Shown here: piece after piece, positions 9,612 through 20,950 of the stretch
Position numbering within the stretch: position 1 is the first letter of the stretch
Layout: each line of letters opens with the position of its first letter
Position numbers and translations under genes: made by a program
Notes under the pieces: model-generated
Database searches by the model: none
The model's input: the letters and a program-made list of their open reading frames with translations, nothing else
Told to the model about the DNA's origin: nothing
Source: Bordetella pertussis 18323
Lineage (GTDB): Bacteria > Pseudomonadota > Gammaproteobacteria > Burkholderiales > Burkholderiaceae_B
NCBI RefSeq assembly: GCF_000306945.1
Contig: NC_018518.1
Location: forward strand, 3,410,001 to 3,474,000
Reading direction: 5' to 3'
Length of the DNA stretch: 64,000 nt

Positions 9612-10106
9612 ATGGCCAGTCGAAACACATACCGTCCTCCGCGTTCTTCCACCAACCGCCCCGGCGACCGTAGCGCCCTGGGGTGGCTGGGTCATGACAT
9701 GCGCGGCGCCGGCGTATTGGCCACGGCGCGCAAGCACCTGCAGATACAGCACGCCGTGGCGGCGGTCCTGCCGCCGGCGCTGGGAGCGCTGTGCGTGGTC
9801 GCCAAGCTGGAGAACCAGCATCTGCAGTTGGCAGTGCCGGGCCCGGCCCACGCGGCCAAGCTGCGCCAGATGGCGCCGCGCATTGCCCAGACCCTGACAG
9901 GTCAAGGTTGGAACGTAAACGAAATCAGCGTCCGGGTGCAAGCCGGCATGCCGCGGCCGGGACAAAAAGCGCCACGCCCGCCCAAGCTGGCCCAGCCCCT
10001 GGGCTCGACTGCCCTGGATGCCTTCGAGACGCTGCATCGGGGCTTGCGCCCCGGCCCCCTGGCCGACGCCGTGGCGCGGCTGCTGAAACACCACAAGAAC
10101 CGCTGA
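9612..10106 (+). CDS. DUF721/DciA-like protein
   Basis: The 164-residue protein contains a central DUF721 region (about residues 35-105: AVAAVLPPALGALCVVAKLENQHLQLAVPGPAHAAKLRQ as two short strands and helices). DciA, the best-known member, loads the replicative helicase in bacteria that lack DnaC-type loaders. Arg/Pro-rich flanks at both ends are probably unstructured. It is the only rightward gene in the block, divergent from the M23 peptidase with 26 bases between starts, and converges with lpxC. The family assignment is by pattern and general shape. Confidence 0.6.
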   Translation: MASRNTYRPPRSSTNRPGDRSALGWLGHDMRGAGVLATARKHLQIQHAVAAVLPPALGALCVVAKLENQHLQLAVPGPAHAAKLRQMAPRIAQTLTGQGWNVNEISVRVQAGMPRPGQKAPRPPKLAQPLGSTALDAFETLHRGLRPGPLADAVARLLKHHKNR

Positions 10107-10157
10107 CGCGGGGCCGGCCAGCGGCCGGCAAACCGGGGACGCCTGAGCATCCCCACC

Positions 10158-10190
10158 AAAAAGCCTATGGCCGCTCAGCGCGGCCATAGG
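10158..10190 (-). terminator. Rho-independent terminator behind lpxC
   Basis: An 11-base-pair perfect stem (CCTATGGCCGC at 10164-10174 with its complement at 10180-10190, 5-base loop) is followed on the minus strand by CTTTTTGG. It sits between the convergent DUF721 gene and lpxC and probably ends the lpxC transcript. Confidence 0.8.
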
Positions 10191-10217
10191 ACGAAAACCG
10201 ATATCGGCAAGGCCTGG

Positions 10218-11141
10218 TCAGGCCAGCTTCCATTCGTGCCGGAACGCCTGCGGCGCCTCGGCTTGGGATTCATACGTCACCAGCTCCCAGGCATCCTGCT
10301 GTTCGAGCAAGGCGCGGGCCAGCTGGTTGTTCAGGGCATGGCCCGATTTGTAGGCAACGTAGCGCGCCACCAGCGGCTTGCCCAGCAGATACAGGTCGCC
10401 GATGGCGTCCAGGATCTTGTGCTTCACGAATTCGTCATCGTAGCGCAGGCCGTCGCTGTTGAGCACCCGGAACTCGTCCATGACGATGGCGTTGTCCAGG
10501 CTGCCGCCACGCGCAAGGCCCATCGAGCGCAGGGCCTCGACCTCGTTGACGAAGCCGAAGGTGCGCGCGCGCGCGATTTCGCGCACGTACGAATGGGTGG
10601 CGAAATCGATTTCGGCGAAATTGGCCGTGGAATCGATGGCCGGATGGCGGAAGTCGATCGAGAACGCCAGCGCGAAACCCTCGTGCGGCTCCAGGCGGGC
10701 CCATTTTTCGTTGCGGCCCTCGCCTTCGCGCACCTCGATGGGCTTCAACACGCGGATGAAGCGCTTGGGCGCATTCTGCTCGACGATGCCGGCCGAACGC
10801 AGCAGGTACACGAACGTGGCCGCGCTGCCATCCATGATGGGAACTTCTTCGGCCGTCAGGTCGACATGCAGGTTGTCGATGCCCAGGCCGGCCAGTGCCG
10901 ACATCAGGTGCTCGACGGTGGAAACGCGCACGTTGCCCTGCTGCAGCACCGACGCCATGCGCGTGTCGCCCACGCCGATGGCCGAGGCCGGCAGGTCCAC
11001 GACCTGGGGCAGGTCGACGCGGTGGAAGACAATGCCGGTATTCGCCTCGGCCGGACGCAGGGTGAGTTCGACCCGGCGACCCGAATGGACGCCCACGCCT
11101 ATCGTGCGTACGAGATTTTGAATACTGCGCTGTCGGAACAT
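10218..11141 (-). CDS. lpxC: UDP-3-O-acyl-N-acetylglucosamine deacetylase LpxC
   Basis: The 307-residue protein begins [21 protein letters not shown] and has the LpxC zinc ligand His78 in TVEHLMSAL, plus the second-domain metal and catalytic motif [14 protein letters not shown]. LpxC performs the committed deacetylation in lipid A synthesis in the cytoplasm. It follows ftsZ on the same strand, the common order at the end of dcw clusters. The 228-base gap contains two hairpins, so lpxC probably has its own promoter or depends on readthrough. Confidence 0.97.
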
Positions 11142-11293
11142 GACGACTCTATTATTCTTGCGAAAGCCGGAAATCTACCAATAGACACCGGCATAACCGG
11201 GCTATTGTAACCTCCAGGGAACAATGCTGCCAGCCAAGTCCATTGCCAATAAATAATGCGTCCCTTTTATTGGCGGACAGGCGGACCGCTCCG

Positions 11294-11356
11294 ACTCCGG
11301 CCCGCCGGGGAAAGGGCGGGCCGGAGTTGAGGGAGTTAGAGCCGTAGGACGGCTCT
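11294..11356 (-). terminator. Double hairpin between ftsZ and lpxC
   Basis: Two perfect inverted repeats lie just after the ftsZ stop: an 8-bp stem at 11338-11356 (loop of 3) and a 13-bp GC-rich stem at 11294-11327. Neither has a long T run, so they may attenuate or stabilise mRNA ends rather than terminate fully. Confidence 0.5.
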
Positions 11357-11369
11357 TTGGTTCACTACG

Positions 11370-12554
11370 TCAATCGGCTTGCTTGCGCAGGAAGGCCGGA
11401 ATGTCGAAGTGGTCCATCCCGGAGCTTTCCAACGCGCGCACCTGGGCCGAAGCCTGGCTGCGCGGGTTGCGCATCACCGACGGCATGTCCAGCCCGCGGT
11501 AATCGCCCTGCTGGCCAGCCAGCATGTTGCCCACCGGCATGTTGTCGGTGCCGGTACGCAACGCCTCGCTGGTGTGCTGCACCAGTTGCGGACGGACGGC
11601 CTCGCGGCCCAGGCCGGTGGCCACCACGGTCACGCGCAGCTCTTCGCCCATCTGCTCGTCGTAGGCGGTGCCGAAGATCACGGTGGCGTCGTCCGAAGCG
11701 TAGCTGCGGATCGTTTCCATGATTTCGCGCGTTTCGCGCATCTTCAGCGTGCGGCTGGCGGTGATGTTGACCAGCACGCCGCGCGCGCCGTTCAGGTCCA
11801 CGCCTTCGAGCAGCGGGCAGGCGATCGCCTTTTCCGCCGCCACGCGCGCGCGGTCCGCACCGCTGGCCGCGGCCGTGCCCATCATGGCCTGGCCCTGCTC
11901 GCCCATGATCGTCTTGACGTCTTCGAAGTCGACGTTGACGTTGCCCTCGACATTGATGATCTCGGCAATGCCCGCGCAAGCGTTGTGCAGGATGTCGTCG
12001 GCCGCCTTGAAGCAGTCTTCCTGCGTGGCGTCGTCGTCCATCAGCTCGTAGAGGTTCTCGTTGAGGACCACGATGAGCGAATGCACGTGCTTGCCCAGCT
12101 CGCCGATACCGTCTTCGGCCATGCGCAGGCGTTTGTTGCCTTCGAAGGTGAACGGCTTGGTGACCACGCCGACGGTCAGGATGCCCAGCTCCTTGGCCAC
12201 TTCCGCGACCACGGGGCCGGCGCCCGTGCCGGTGCCGCCACCCATGCCCGCGGTGATGAACACCATGTGCGCGCCGTTGAGCGCCGCGCGAATCTCCTCG
12301 CGCGCCGTCTCGGCCGAAGCACGGCCCTGCTCGGGCTTGGCGCCCGCGCCCAGGCCGGTGCGGCCCAGGCGGATCTGCACCGGCGCATTGGTAGCCGCCA
12401 GCGCCTGCGCGTCGGTATTGGCGCAAATGAAGTCCACGCCGCTGACACCGCTGCGAATCATATGCGCGACGGCGTTGCCGCCCGCGCCCCCAACACCAAC
12501 GACCTTGATTACGGTCCCCTTGGCGTTGTTCTCAAGCATCTCAAAGTTCATCAT
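11370..12554 (-). CDS. ftsZ: Cell division protein FtsZ
   Basis: The 394-residue tubulin homologue has the GTP-binding signature GGGTGTG at residues 105-111 and the FtsZ start region IKVVGVGGAGGNAV. The C-terminus DIPAFLRKQAD is the conserved tail peptide that binds FtsA and other tethers. FtsZ polymerises into the Z ring that places the divisome. It is the last division gene of the cluster; the 188 bases separating it from ftsA suggest an extra promoter, and GAGGGAG precedes the ATG. Confidence 0.98.
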   Translation of the reverse strand: MMNFEMLENNAKGTVIKVVGVGGAGGNAVAHMIRSGVSGVDFICANTDAQALAATNAPVQIRLGRTGLGAGAKPEQGRASAETAREEIRAALNGAHMVFITAGMGGGTGTGAGPVVAEVAKELGILTVGVVTKPFTFEGNKRLRMAEDGIGELGKHVHSLIVVLNENLYELMDDDATQEDCFKAADDILHNACAGIAEIINVEGNVNVDFEDVKTIMGEQGQAMMGTAAASGADRARVAAEKAIACPLLEGVDLNGARGVLVNITASRTLKMRETREIMETIRSYASDDATVIFGTAYDEQMGEELRVTVVATGLGREAVRPQLVQHTSEALRTGTDNMPVGNMLAGQQGDYRGLDMPSVMRNPRSQASAQVRALESSGMDHFDIPAFLRKQAD

Positions 12555-12742
12555 GATGACTCCCTCACAAGTCCGAATTGCAAATCACAAAAATTCCCCA
12601 ACAACCTATCTTTTGTGAATCGCCTCAAAGCCGAAGCCGACCGTGGTCCGCAACGGGTTTGAGACGCCTCCCCTTTCCGGTCCGCCCGGCAATACCGCCG
12701 CCGCGCGCACCGAGGAACAGGCCCCGACCTGTCCCTTCCTGA

Positions 12743-13969
12743 TCAGTTCATGAACCATTCCTTCATGCGCGCCAGCAGGGTCTTGAAGTTGCCGGTCTGC
12801 GCCGCCACCTTGCGGCCGCGCAGACGCTGCATGCGCGCTTCCTGCAGCAAGCCCATCACCGTCGAGAAGCGCGGGTTGCGCATCACGTCGGCCAGGCTGC
12901 CTTCATATTCGGGTACCGCCACGCGCACCGGCTTGAGGAACACGTCCTCGGCCAGTTCGATCATGCCGGGCATCTGCGCCGAACCGCCGGTGAGCACCAC
13001 GCCCGAGGCCAGCAGATCCTCGTAGCCGGAGTCGCGCACCACCTGCTGGATCAGCGTGAACAATTCCTCGACGCGCGGCTCGATCACCGCCCCCAGGGCC
13101 TGGCGCTTGACCTGGCGCGGGCCGCGATCGCCCAGGCCCGGCACTTCGACCGCCTCGTCGGGACGCGCCAGCACTTGCTTGGCCACGCCGTAGCGCAGCT
13201 TGATTTCCTCGGCATCGGGCGTGGGCGTGCGCAGCATCGCCGCGATGTCGTTGGTGATCTGGTCGCCCGCGATCGGGATCACGGCCGTGTGGCGGATCGC
13301 GCCGCCGGTGAAGATGGCGACGTCGGTGGTGCCGCCGCCGATATCGACCAGCACCACGCCCAGCTCCTTCTCGTCGGCGGTCAGGCACGCCAGGCTGGAG
13401 GCCAGGGGCTGCAGGATCAGATCCTGCACTTCCAGGCCGCAGCGGCGCACGCACTTGACGATGTTCTGCGCGGCGCTGACCGCGCCCGTGACGATGTGCA
13501 CGCGCACTTCCAGGCGCAGGCCGCTCATGCCGATGGGCTCGCGGATGTCTTCCTGGCCGTCGACGATGAACTCCTGCGTCAGCACGTGCAGCACCTGCTG
13601 GTCGGTGGGAATGTTCACCGCCTTGGCGGTTTCGATCACGCGGGCGACGTCGGTGGCTGTGACTTCCTTGTCCTTGACGGCCACCATGCCGCTGGAATTG
13701 AAGCTGCGGATATGGCTGCCGGCGATGCCGGCGTACACGTCGCGGATCTTGCAGTCGGCCATCAGCTCGGCCTCTTCGAGGGCGCGCTGGATGGAGTTGA
13801 CCGTGGTTTCGATATTGACGACCACGCCCTTGCGCATGCCGCGCGATTCATGCTGGCCCAGGCCCAGCACTTCGAAGCGCCCTTCGGGCAAGATCTCGGC
13901 CACGACAGCCACCACCTTGCTGGTGCCGATATCGAGGGCGACGATAAGGTCCTTGATGTCACGGGTCAT
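12743..13969 (-). CDS. ftsA: Cell division protein FtsA
   Basis: The 408-residue actin-like ATPase begins MTRDIKDLIVALDIGTSKV, with a second phosphate motif LVDIGGGTTDVAIF and the adenosine motif VVLTGGSAQMPG. The C-terminal MKEWFMN resembles the amphipathic membrane-targeting helix. FtsA tethers FtsZ filaments to the membrane and recruits later divisome proteins. The upstream in-frame ATG at 14047 lies inside ftsQ and was not used; the chosen ATG is 4 bases after the ftsQ stop. Confidence 0.97.
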   Translation of the reverse strand: MTRDIKDLIVALDIGTSKVVAVVAEILPEGRFEVLGLGQHESRGMRKGVVVNIETTVNSIQRALEEAELMADCKIRDVYAGIAGSHIRSFNSSGMVAVKDKEVTATDVARVIETAKAVNIPTDQQVLHVLTQEFIVDGQEDIREPIGMSGLRLEVRVHIVTGAVSAAQNIVKCVRRCGLEVQDLILQPLASSLACLTADEKELGVVLVDIGGGTTDVAIFTGGAIRHTAVIPIAGDQITNDIAAMLRTPTPDAEEIKLRYGVAKQVLARPDEAVEVPGLGDRGPRQVKRQALGAVIEPRVEELFTLIQQVVRDSGYEDLLASGVVLTGGSAQMPGMIELAEDVFLKPVRVAVPEYEGSLADVMRNPRFSTVMGLLQEARMQRLRGRKVAAQTGNFKTLLARMKEWFMN

Positions 13970-13973
13970 GGCG

Positions 13974-14795
13974 TTAGCGTTTCTTGGCAGGTTTCGATTT
14001 GGAATGTGATGCATGCTCGGGCGGCAGCGGCGCCAGCGCCAGGGCAAATCCGGTTGGGTAGCGCAGGTCGGCCTGCGTCACCGTGCGTCCTTCGAGCCGG
14101 CTGCTGACCACCGGCCAGGCCTGCACGAAGCGCTGAATGCGCGCGGCGAACGGCAAGGCGCCGGGCAGGCCGTGCGGATCGGGCGCATCGGCACCCGGAT
14201 CGCGGCCCAGGTCCAGCTTCATGCCGTTGGACAGCGTCACGGCCCACGCATAGCGCGGGTTGAGCACCAGCTCGCGCACATGCATGTCCAGCGGCGCGAA
14301 CCAGCGCGCCAGCTCGGCGTAGCGCTGCACCACCAGGCTCTCCGTGCCTTCCGGCCCGGTGAAGTGCGGCAGCACCATGTCGTCGGCCAGCTCGCCCGTG
14401 TTGGCGGTGAACGCTTCGCCCCAGGTGTTGATCATCTGGTTCTCGTTCCACAGCGCCAGCGGCTGCTGCTCCTCGACGCGCACGCGCAAGGTATTGGGCC
14501 AGATGCGCCGCACCGTGGCATGGCGCACCCAGGGCACCGACTCGAACGCCTCGCGGGCTTCGTCCAGGTCGACGGTAAAGAAATTGCCCCCGAAGCGCCC
14601 CGCGATCGCCGCGCGCACGGCGCCGGTCGAGACATAGTGCATCTCGGTCTCGGGCATGGACTCGATCTCGATGGCCGCCAACGTGAAATAGGGACGCTGC
14701 GCCACCCACGCCACGCCGGCCAACAGCATGGCGGCTACCGCCAGCACGGCCAGCGTGTTGGCGATCAGGTTGATGGTGCGAGCGTCGTTCCACAC
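13974..14795 (-). CDS. ftsQ: Cell division protein FtsQ
   Basis: The 273-residue bitopic protein has a short cytoplasmic start, one membrane helix (about residues 10-30) and a periplasmic POTRA-like region beginning YFTLAAIEIES, followed by the FtsQ beta domain with RRIWPNTLRVRVEEQQPLA. It links early and late divisome proteins with FtsB and FtsL. It lies 12 bases after ddlB and 4 before ftsA. The C-terminus is Lys/Pro-rich. Confidence 0.93.
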   Translation of the reverse strand: MWNDARTINLIANTLAVLAVAAMLLAGVAWVAQRPYFTLAAIEIESMPETEMHYVSTGAVRAAIAGRFGGNFFTVDLDEAREAFESVPWVRHATVRRIWPNTLRVRVEEQQPLALWNENQMINTWGEAFTANTGELADDMVLPHFTGPEGTESLVVQRYAELARWFAPLDMHVRELVLNPRYAWAVTLSNGMKLDLGRDPGADAPDPHGLPGALPFAARIQRFVQAWPVVSSRLEGRTVTQADLRYPTGFALALAPLPPEHASHSKSKPAKKR

Positions 14796-14807
14796 AGAGC
14801 GTCCCGT

Positions 14808-15758
14808 TCAATCTTGTCGCGCCGGGCTGCGCACTTTGCACGCGGCCTCGGCCAGGATGGCCACGCACAGGTCGGCATAGCTCATGCCCACCGCGCGCGC
14901 CGCCATCGGCACCAGTGAATGGCCGGTCATGCCGGGCGAAGTATTCATTTCCAGCAGCCAGGGCCGGTTCTCCCGGTCCAGGATGAAGTCGACCCGGCCC
15001 CAACCCTCGCAACCCAGCGCGGCGTAGGCGCGCTCGGCGACGGCGGCCACGTCCGCGGCCACGTCCGCGGGCAGGTCGGCCGGGCAGAAGTACTGCGTGT
15101 CGTCCGAGAAGTACTTGTGTTCGTAGTCATAATTGCCGCCGGGCGCGACGATCTCGATCACCGGCAAGGCGCGCGCCGCGGCGCCCGAGCCCAGCACGGC
15201 GACGGTCAGTTCGCGGCCCGTGATGAACTGTTCGGCCAGCACCTCGGCGTCGAAACGCGCGGCCAGCTCGTACGCCGCCTTCATGTCCGAATAGCCCGCC
15301 ACCTTGGTGATGCCGACGGTCGAGCCCTCGTGCGGCGGCTTGAGTATCAGCGGCAGGCCCAGGCGGTCGGGCACCAGGCGCAGTTCGGTGCTGCCGCCCA
15401 GCACCTCGAAGGCCGGCGTGGGCAAGCCGTGCTGCAGCCACACCCGCTTGGTCATGATCTTGTCCATCGACAGGCTGGAGGCCAGCGGCCCGCTGCCGGT
15501 GTAAGGAATGCCCAGCAGCTCCAGCGCTCCCTGCAGCGTGCCGTCCTCGCCATAGCGGCCATGCAGGGCGATGAACACGCGCTCGAAACCCGCCGCGGCG
15601 AGGTCCGCCAGGCTGCGCTCGCCGGTGTCGAACAGGTGCGCGTCCACGCCGGCGCTCAGCAGGGCTTCGTGCACGCCCTTGCCGGACATCAGCGACACTT
15701 CCCGCTCGGCCGAACGGCCGCCGTACAACACGCCGACTTTGCCGAATTGCTTGCTCAT
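14808..15758 (-). CDS. ddlB: D-alanine-D-alanine ligase
   Basis: The 316-residue ATP-grasp enzyme begins [21 protein letters not shown] and shows the family motifs [13 protein letters not shown], the ATP-binding [10 protein letters not shown] and the C-terminal [17 protein letters not shown] that binds magnesium and the second D-Ala. It makes the dipeptide consumed by the MurF part of the upstream fusion gene. Its start overlaps the murC stop by 4 bases. Confidence 0.97.
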   Translation of the reverse strand: MSKQFGKVGVLYGGRSAEREVSLMSGKGVHEALLSAGVDAHLFDTGERSLADLAAAGFERVFIALHGRYGEDGTLQGALELLGIPYTGSGPLASSLSMDKIMTKRVWLQHGLPTPAFEVLGGSTELRLVPDRLGLPLILKPPHEGSTVGITKVAGYSDMKAAYELAARFDAEVLAEQFITGRELTVAVLGSGAAARALPVIEIVAPGGNYDYEHKYFSDDTQYFCPADLPADVAADVAAVAERAYAALGCEGWGRVDFILDRENRPWLLEMNTSPGMTGHSLVPMAARAVGMSYADLCVAILAEAACKVRSPARQD

Positions 15759-17161
15759 GCCAGTTCTCCCACGAGGGCCGGCGTCTTGCTGATCGAGCCT
15801 GCTCCCATCACCACCACGACGTCGCCGTCGCGCACGAAATCGAGGATGGCCTGCGGCAATTCGCCCACGTCCTCGACGAAGACCGGCTCGACCTTGCCGG
15901 CCACGCGCAGCGCGCGCGACAGGGCGCGGCCGTCGGCCGCCACCAGCGGCGCCTCGCCCGCCGCGTAGACCTCGGTCAGCAGCACGCCGTCGGCCGAGCC
16001 CAGCACACGCACGAAATCCTCGAAGCAGTCGCGCGTGCGGGTATAGCGGTGCGGCTGGAAAGCCAGCACGATGCGCCGCTGCGGCCAGGCGCCGCGCGCC
16101 GCGGCCAGCGTGGCCGCCATTTCCACCGGGTGATGGCCGTAGTCGTCGACCAGTGTGAAGATGCCGCCGCCATGCGCGGCCGGCACCGGCAGGTCGCCCC
16201 ATTGGGTAAAGCGCCGCCCGACGCCCTTGAAGGCGGCCAGCGCCTCGCGGATCGCGGCGTCGTCCACGCCCAGCTCGGTGGCCACGGCAATGGCCGCCAG
16301 CGCATTGCGCACGTTGTGCAGGCCGGGCAGGTTCAGCTCGACCTGCAGCGCGGGCAGTACCACGTCGCGGTCGCGCCGCTGCACCGTGAAGCGCATGCGG
16401 GTGCCGTCGGCCTGCACGTCCTGGGCGCACACCTGCGCGTCGGGGCTGAGTCCGTAGGTGGTGATCGGCCGCGACACGAACGGCATGATCTCGCGCACGT
16501 TGGCGTCGTCGGCGCAAAGAATGGCGCTGCCATAGAACGGCAGGCGCTGGGTGAATTCGATGAAGGCGCTCTTCAGGCGCGCCACGTCGTGGCCGTACGT
16601 ATCCATGTGATCGGCGTCGATGTTGGTCACGATGGCCATCACCGGCAGCAGATTCAGGAACGAGGCGTCCGACTCGTCGGCCTCGACGACGATGTACTCG
16701 CCCTGGCCCAGGCGCGCGTTGGCGCCGGCCGAGGTCAGCCGCCCGCCGATCACGAAGGTCGGATCGAGGCCGCCGGCCGCCAGCACGCTGGCCACCAGAC
16801 TGGTCGTGGTGGTCTTGCCATGCGTGCCCGCGACCGCGATGCCGCGCTTCAGGCGCATCAGTTCGGCCAGCATCACGGCGCGCGGCACGACCGGGATGCG
16901 CGCGGCGCGCGCGGCCAGGACTTCCGGGTTGTCGCCGGCCACGGCGGTGGAGGTGACGATGGCGCCGGCGCCGGCCACGTTGGCGCGGTCGTGCCCGATG
17001 GCGATGCGCATGCCCAGCTCGGCCAGGCGGCGCGTCACGGCGGATTCGTTCAGGTCGGAACCGCTGATGGTATAGCCCAGGTTGAGCAATACCTCGGCGA
17101 TGCCGCTCATGCCCGAGCCGCCGACGCCGACAAAGTGTATGTGTTGGATGCGATGTTTCAT
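15755..17161 (-). CDS. murC: UDP-N-acetylmuramate-L-alanine ligase MurC
   Basis: The 468-residue Mur ligase has the N-terminal UDP-binding motif [12 protein letters not shown], the ATP motif [15 protein letters not shown] and the downstream NALAAIAVA region. It adds L-Ala to UDP-MurNAc, the first peptide step. Start at 17161 overlaps the murG stop by 4 bases (ATGA), implying translational coupling. Confidence 0.97.
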   Translation of the reverse strand: MKHRIQHIHFVGVGGSGMSGIAEVLLNLGYTISGSDLNESAVTRRLAELGMRIAIGHDRANVAGAGAIVTSTAVAGDNPEVLAARAARIPVVPRAVMLAELMRLKRGIAVAGTHGKTTTTSLVASVLAAGGLDPTFVIGGRLTSAGANARLGQGEYIVVEADESDASFLNLLPVMAIVTNIDADHMDTYGHDVARLKSAFIEFTQRLPFYGSAILCADDANVREIMPFVSRPITTYGLSPDAQVCAQDVQADGTRMRFTVQRRDRDVVLPALQVELNLPGLHNVRNALAAIAVATELGVDDAAIREALAAFKGVGRRFTQWGDLPVPAAHGGGIFTLVDDYGHHPVEMAATLAAARGAWPQRRIVLAFQPHRYTRTRDCFEDFVRVLGSADGVLLTEVYAAGEAPLVAADGRALSRALRVAGKVEPVFVEDVGELPQAILDFVRDGDVVVVMGAGSISKTPALVGELA

Positions 17162-18231
17162 GATGCCCGCCTCGCTGCCTGCTCGCAAACGTCGGCGATA
17201 TGGGCCGCGGCGCGCGGCAGCGCATGCGTGCGCGCCCGGCCGGCCACGGCCTGGAGTTCTTGTCGGGTACGCTGGCCCAGCCACTGCGCCAGCCACTGCG
17301 GCGTCAGGCTGGCTTGCGGCTGCAGCCAGGCCGCCTGCGCGTCGCTCAGGAAGCGCGCGTTGGCGGTCTGGTGGTCGTCGATGGCGTGCGGGAACGGCAC
17401 GAACAGGGCCGCGACGCCGGCCGCCGCCACTTCCGACACCGTCATGGCGCCGGCGCGACAGATCAGCAGGTCGGCCTGGGCCATGGCGTCGGCCATGTCG
17501 TCGATGAAGGCGCGGCAATCGGCCTGCACGCCCGCTTGCGCATAGGCCTGCTGCAAGGCGGGCAGATGCTGCTCGCCCGCCTGGTGCACCACCTGGGGCC
17601 GCGCCTGCTCCGGCAACAGCGCCAGCGCCTGCGGCACGGTGGTGTTCAGCGCATGGGCGCCGAGACTGCCGCCAACCACCAGCACGCGCAACGCGCCGCT
17701 GCGGCCGGCATAGCGTTCGGCGGGCTCGGGCAGCGCGCACAGATCGGCGCGCACCGGGTTGCCCAGCGCCTCGCCGCGCGGCAACACGCCGGGAAAACCG
17801 CTGAGCACGCGGCGCGCCAGCCTGGCCAGCCAGCGGTTGGCCGTGCCGGCCACCGCATTCTGTTCGTGCACGACCAGCGGCGTGCGGCGCAGCGCTGCCA
17901 TGACGCCGCCCGGGAAAGCCACATAGCCGCCCATGCCCAGCACCACGTCCGGCCGGATATCGGCCAGCCTGCGCCAGGCCTGCGCGCAAGCGCACGCCAA
18001 CAGGAACGGCAGTTTCAGCAGCGCGGCGGCGCCGCGCCCGCGCACGCCCTGGAAGCGCAGGGGAACCAGTTCGATGCCGCGCGGCGGCACCAGCCGGCCT
18101 TCCATCTTGTCGGGATTGCCCAGCCACAGCACGCGCCAGCCGCGCTCGCGCAGCACTTCGGCCACCGCCAGGCCCGGCATGATGTGGCCGCCCGTGCCGC
18201 CCGCCATGATGAGGATGGTCGGTGCGCTCAT
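17158..18231 (-). CDS. murG: Undecaprenyl-PP-MurNAc-pentapeptide GlcNAc transferase MurG
   Basis: The 357-residue glycosyltransferase starts with [20 protein letters not shown] and contains the second glycine-rich loop [12 protein letters not shown] and the donor-site segment [24 protein letters not shown]. It turns lipid I into lipid II on the inner face of the membrane. Overlaps of 4 bases join it to ftsW upstream and murC downstream. Confidence 0.97.
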   Translation of the reverse strand: MSAPTILIMAGGTGGHIMPGLAVAEVLRERGWRVLWLGNPDKMEGRLVPPRGIELVPLRFQGVRGRGAAALLKLPFLLACACAQAWRRLADIRPDVVLGMGGYVAFPGGVMAALRRTPLVVHEQNAVAGTANRWLARLARRVLSGFPGVLPRGEALGNPVRADLCALPEPAERYAGRSGALRVLVVGGSLGAHALNTTVPQALALLPEQARPQVVHQAGEQHLPALQQAYAQAGVQADCRAFIDDMADAMAQADLLICRAGAMTVSEVAAAGVAALFVPFPHAIDDHQTANARFLSDAQAAWLQPQASLTPQWLAQWLGQRTRQELQAVAGRARTHALPRAAAHIADVCEQAARRAS

Positions 18232-19421
18232 ACCCGGCCTCCCCGCATCATGACGCGATTCTCGACGTCCACGCGGATCAGCATCGCCAGCGCGCACAGG
18301 TTCATGACGATGCCCGAGCCGCCGTAGCTCATCAGCGGCAGGGTCAGGCCCTTGGTGGGCAGCAGGCCCAGGCACACGCCCATGTTGATGAAGGCCTGCA
18401 CGCCCACCCACATGGCCACGCCGTGCGCCACCAGCCCGGCGAACGTGCGCTCCATCGCGATGGCCTGCCGGCCGATGTCGAAACCGCGGTAGACGATGAT
18501 CGCGAACAGCGTGATCACCAGCATGACGCCGGCGAACCCCAGCTCCTCGCCCACCACGGCCATCAGGAAGTCGGTATGGGCCTCCGGCAGGTAGTGCAGT
18601 TTCTCGACGCTGGCGCCCAGGCCCACGCCGAACCACTCGCCGCGCCCCAGGGCGATCAGCGAATGCGACAACTGGTAGGCGCTGCCGTAGGCATTGGCCT
18701 TGTTCCAGGGGTCCAGGTAGGCGAACAGGCGCGCGCGCCGCCAGGGCGACACCCAGATCAGCATCAGGAAGGTGCCCACCAGCACGGCCAGCAGGCTGCT
18801 GAAATACTTGCCGTTGATGCCGCCCAGGAACAGGATGCCGATGGCGATCGCCACGATCACCATGAACGCGCCCAGGTCCGGCTCCAGCAGCAGCAGCATG
18901 CCCACGCCGCCCAGCGCGCAGGCCATCGGCAGGAAGCCGCGCGAGAACGCCTGCATGTGCTCCTGCTTGCGCACGGTGTAGTCCGCGGCATACAGGAGAG
19001 CGGCCAGCTTCATCAATTCGGAGGGCTGGAAATTCAGCGGTCCCAGCGGGATCCAGCGATGCGCGCCGTTGACCTCGCGGCCGATGCCGGGAATCAGCAC
19101 CGCCACCAGCAGGATCAGCGCGAACATGAACAGCGGCACGGCCAGGCGCTGCCATACCCGGATCGGCACGCTCAGCACGACGGCGGCGGCCAGCAGGCCG
19201 GCCGTCAGGAACAGCCCGTGGCGGATCACGAAGTAATAGCGGCCGTAGGAGGCGTAGCGCGGCCCGTCGGCCAACGCGATGGAAGCCGAATACACCATCA
19301 ACAAGCCCAGCAGCAGCAGGGTCGACGCGGCGACGATCAGCGGCATGTCGTAATTGCGCATGCGCGTGCGGCCGGGCCGTACGGCGTTCACACTGGCGGT
19401 GAGTTCGGCGAACAGGCTCAT
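18228..19421 (-). CDS. ftsW: Septal peptidoglycan glycosyltransferase FtsW
   Basis: The 397-residue SEDS protein has about ten membrane helices, the first near residue 28. Conserved family segments include [29 protein letters not shown] and [10 protein letters not shown] near the C-terminus. FtsW polymerises septal glycan from lipid II together with FtsI, whose gene is upstream in the same cluster. A 4-base overlap links it to murD and to murG. Confidence 0.96.
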   Translation of the reverse strand: MSLFAELTASVNAVRPGRTRMRNYDMPLIVAASTLLLLGLLMVYSASIALADGPRYASYGRYYFVIRHGLFLTAGLLAAAVVLSVPIRVWQRLAVPLFMFALILLVAVLIPGIGREVNGAHRWIPLGPLNFQPSELMKLAALLYAADYTVRKQEHMQAFSRGFLPMACALGGVGMLLLLEPDLGAFMVIVAIAIGILFLGGINGKYFSSLLAVLVGTFLMLIWVSPWRRARLFAYLDPWNKANAYGSAYQLSHSLIALGRGEWFGVGLGASVEKLHYLPEAHTDFLMAVVGEELGFAGVMLVITLFAIIVYRGFDIGRQAIAMERTFAGLVAHGVAMWVGVQAFINMGVCLGLLPTKGLTLPLMSYGGSGIVMNLCALAMLIRVDVENRVMMRGGRV

Positions 19422-20950
19422 GCCACCTCTCCCCGGTCGAGCGCGAGTTCCCGCACCTCCGCGGCGAATACTTCGCCACGGTGCGGGTAATTGCGGAACA
19501 TGTCGAAGCTGGCGCAGGCCGGCGACAACAGCACGGCATCGCCGGGCTGCGCCAGCTCGGCGGCGCGGCGCACGGCCTCGCGCATGTCGGCAGCGGCCAC
19601 GCAGGGAACGCCGGTGGGCTCGAGCACCTTGCCGATAGCCGCCCCGTCGACGCCGATCAGCACCACGGCGCGCGCGTGGCGGCGCACCACCGGCACCAGC
19701 GGCGAGAAATCCTGGCCCTTGCCCTGTCCGCCAGCGATCAGCACGACCTGCTGGCCCAGGCCTTCCAGGGCGGCCACGGTGGCGCCCACGTTGGTGCCCT
19801 TGCTGTCATTGATGTAGTCGACATCGCCGATCGAGCGCACCAGTTCGGCGCGATGCGGCTCGCCGGCATAGTCGCGCAGGGTGCGCAGCATCGGGCCCCA
19901 GCCCAGGTCGAGCGAGCGGGCCAGCTGCATCGCGGCCAGGGCATTGAGGGCATTGTGCACGCCACGGATGCGCAGGACATCCACCGGCATCAGGCGGCTC
20001 ATGCGGCCACCGGCGCGGGTGGGCGGCGGCGCGTCCTTCTTGCGTCGCGGCGCCGGCGCCGGCTCGTCGAAATCGTTGGATTCGCAGGCGGTCAGCCACG
20101 CAACGCCCTGACCCAGCTCCAGGCCCATGTCACCGACCAGGGCGGGCACGTCGCGGCCGAAGCTGCGTACATTCAAGGCTTGCAGGCTCTCGACCATGGC
20201 GACCGTCAACGGATCGTCGCGGTTGACGATGGCCAGGCGCGCCGGCTTGAGGATGCGGGCCTTGGCTTGCGCATAGGCCTGCATGTCGCCATGCCAGTCG
20301 AGGTGGTCCTGGGTCACGTTCAGCACGACCGCGGCGTCGGGCGCCAGCGTCCGCGTGGTTTCCAGCTGGAAGCTGGAGAGTTCCAGCACCCACACCTGAG
20401 GCAGATCATCCTGGTCCAGCGCATCCATCAGCGCGGCCAGCGCGGCGGGGCTGATATTGCCGGCCGCGCGCGCGCTCATCCCGCCTGCCTCGATCAGCTG
20501 CCGGGTCAGCGCGGTGACGGTGGTCTTGCCATTGGTGCCAGTGATCGCCAGCACGCGCGGACGATACTCTCGGGATTCGGCCAGGCCGGCCAGCGCGCGG
20601 GCGAACAGCTCGATCTCGCCCACCACTTCCACGTTGCGCTCACGGGCCTGCTCCAGCAGTTCGCGGGTAGGCGACTCGTGCGGCACCAATCCCGGGCTCA
20701 GCACGATCTGCGCCACACCGTCGAGCAGGTCCGGGGGGAACTGCTCGCCGCAGCCCAGCCGGTATTCGACCGTGGCATCGGCCAGCGCCGCTTGCAGCGC
20801 GGCCAGCCCTCCCGGTTGCGCGCGCGAGTCCGTCACGCGCAGGGGCGAACCCTGGCGGGCGTACCAGCGCGCGGCGGCCACGCCCGTCTCGCCCAATCCG
20901 AGGATCAGGACAAGCGGTGCGGCGGCACGGGAGGTTTCAGTCGTATTCAT
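19418..20950 (-). CDS. murD: UDP-N-acetylmuramoylalanine-D-glutamate ligase MurD
   Basis: The 510-residue protein has the MurD start [16 protein letters not shown], the ATP motif [16 protein letters not shown] and the C-terminal [19 protein letters not shown]. It adds D-Glu to UDP-MurNAc-L-Ala. It is longer than E. coli MurD (about 438). Part of the excess is a Pro/Arg/Lys-rich segment around residues 290-315 ([18 protein letters not shown]) that looks like a flexible insertion in the central domain. Four-base overlaps join it to mraY and ftsW. Confidence 0.97.
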   Translation of the reverse strand: MNTTETSRAAAPLVLILGLGETGVAAARWYARQGSPLRVTDSRAQPGGLAALQAALADATVEYRLGCGEQFPPDLLDGVAQIVLSPGLVPHESPTRELLEQARERNVEVVGEIELFARALAGLAESREYRPRVLAITGTNGKTTVTALTRQLIEAGGMSARAAGNISPAALAALMDALDQDDLPQVWVLELSSFQLETTRTLAPDAAVVLNVTQDHLDWHGDMQAYAQAKARILKPARLAIVNRDDPLTVAMVESLQALNVRSFGRDVPALVGDMGLELGQGVAWLTACESNDFDEPAPAPRRKKDAPPPTRAGGRMSRLMPVDVLRIRGVHNALNALAAMQLARSLDLGWGPMLRTLRDYAGEPHRAELVRSIGDVDYINDSKGTNVGATVAALEGLGQQVVLIAGGQGKGQDFSPLVPVVRRHARAVVLIGVDGAAIGKVLEPTGVPCVAAADMREAVRRAAELAQPGDAVLLSPACASFDMFRNYPHRGEVFAAEVRELALDRGEVA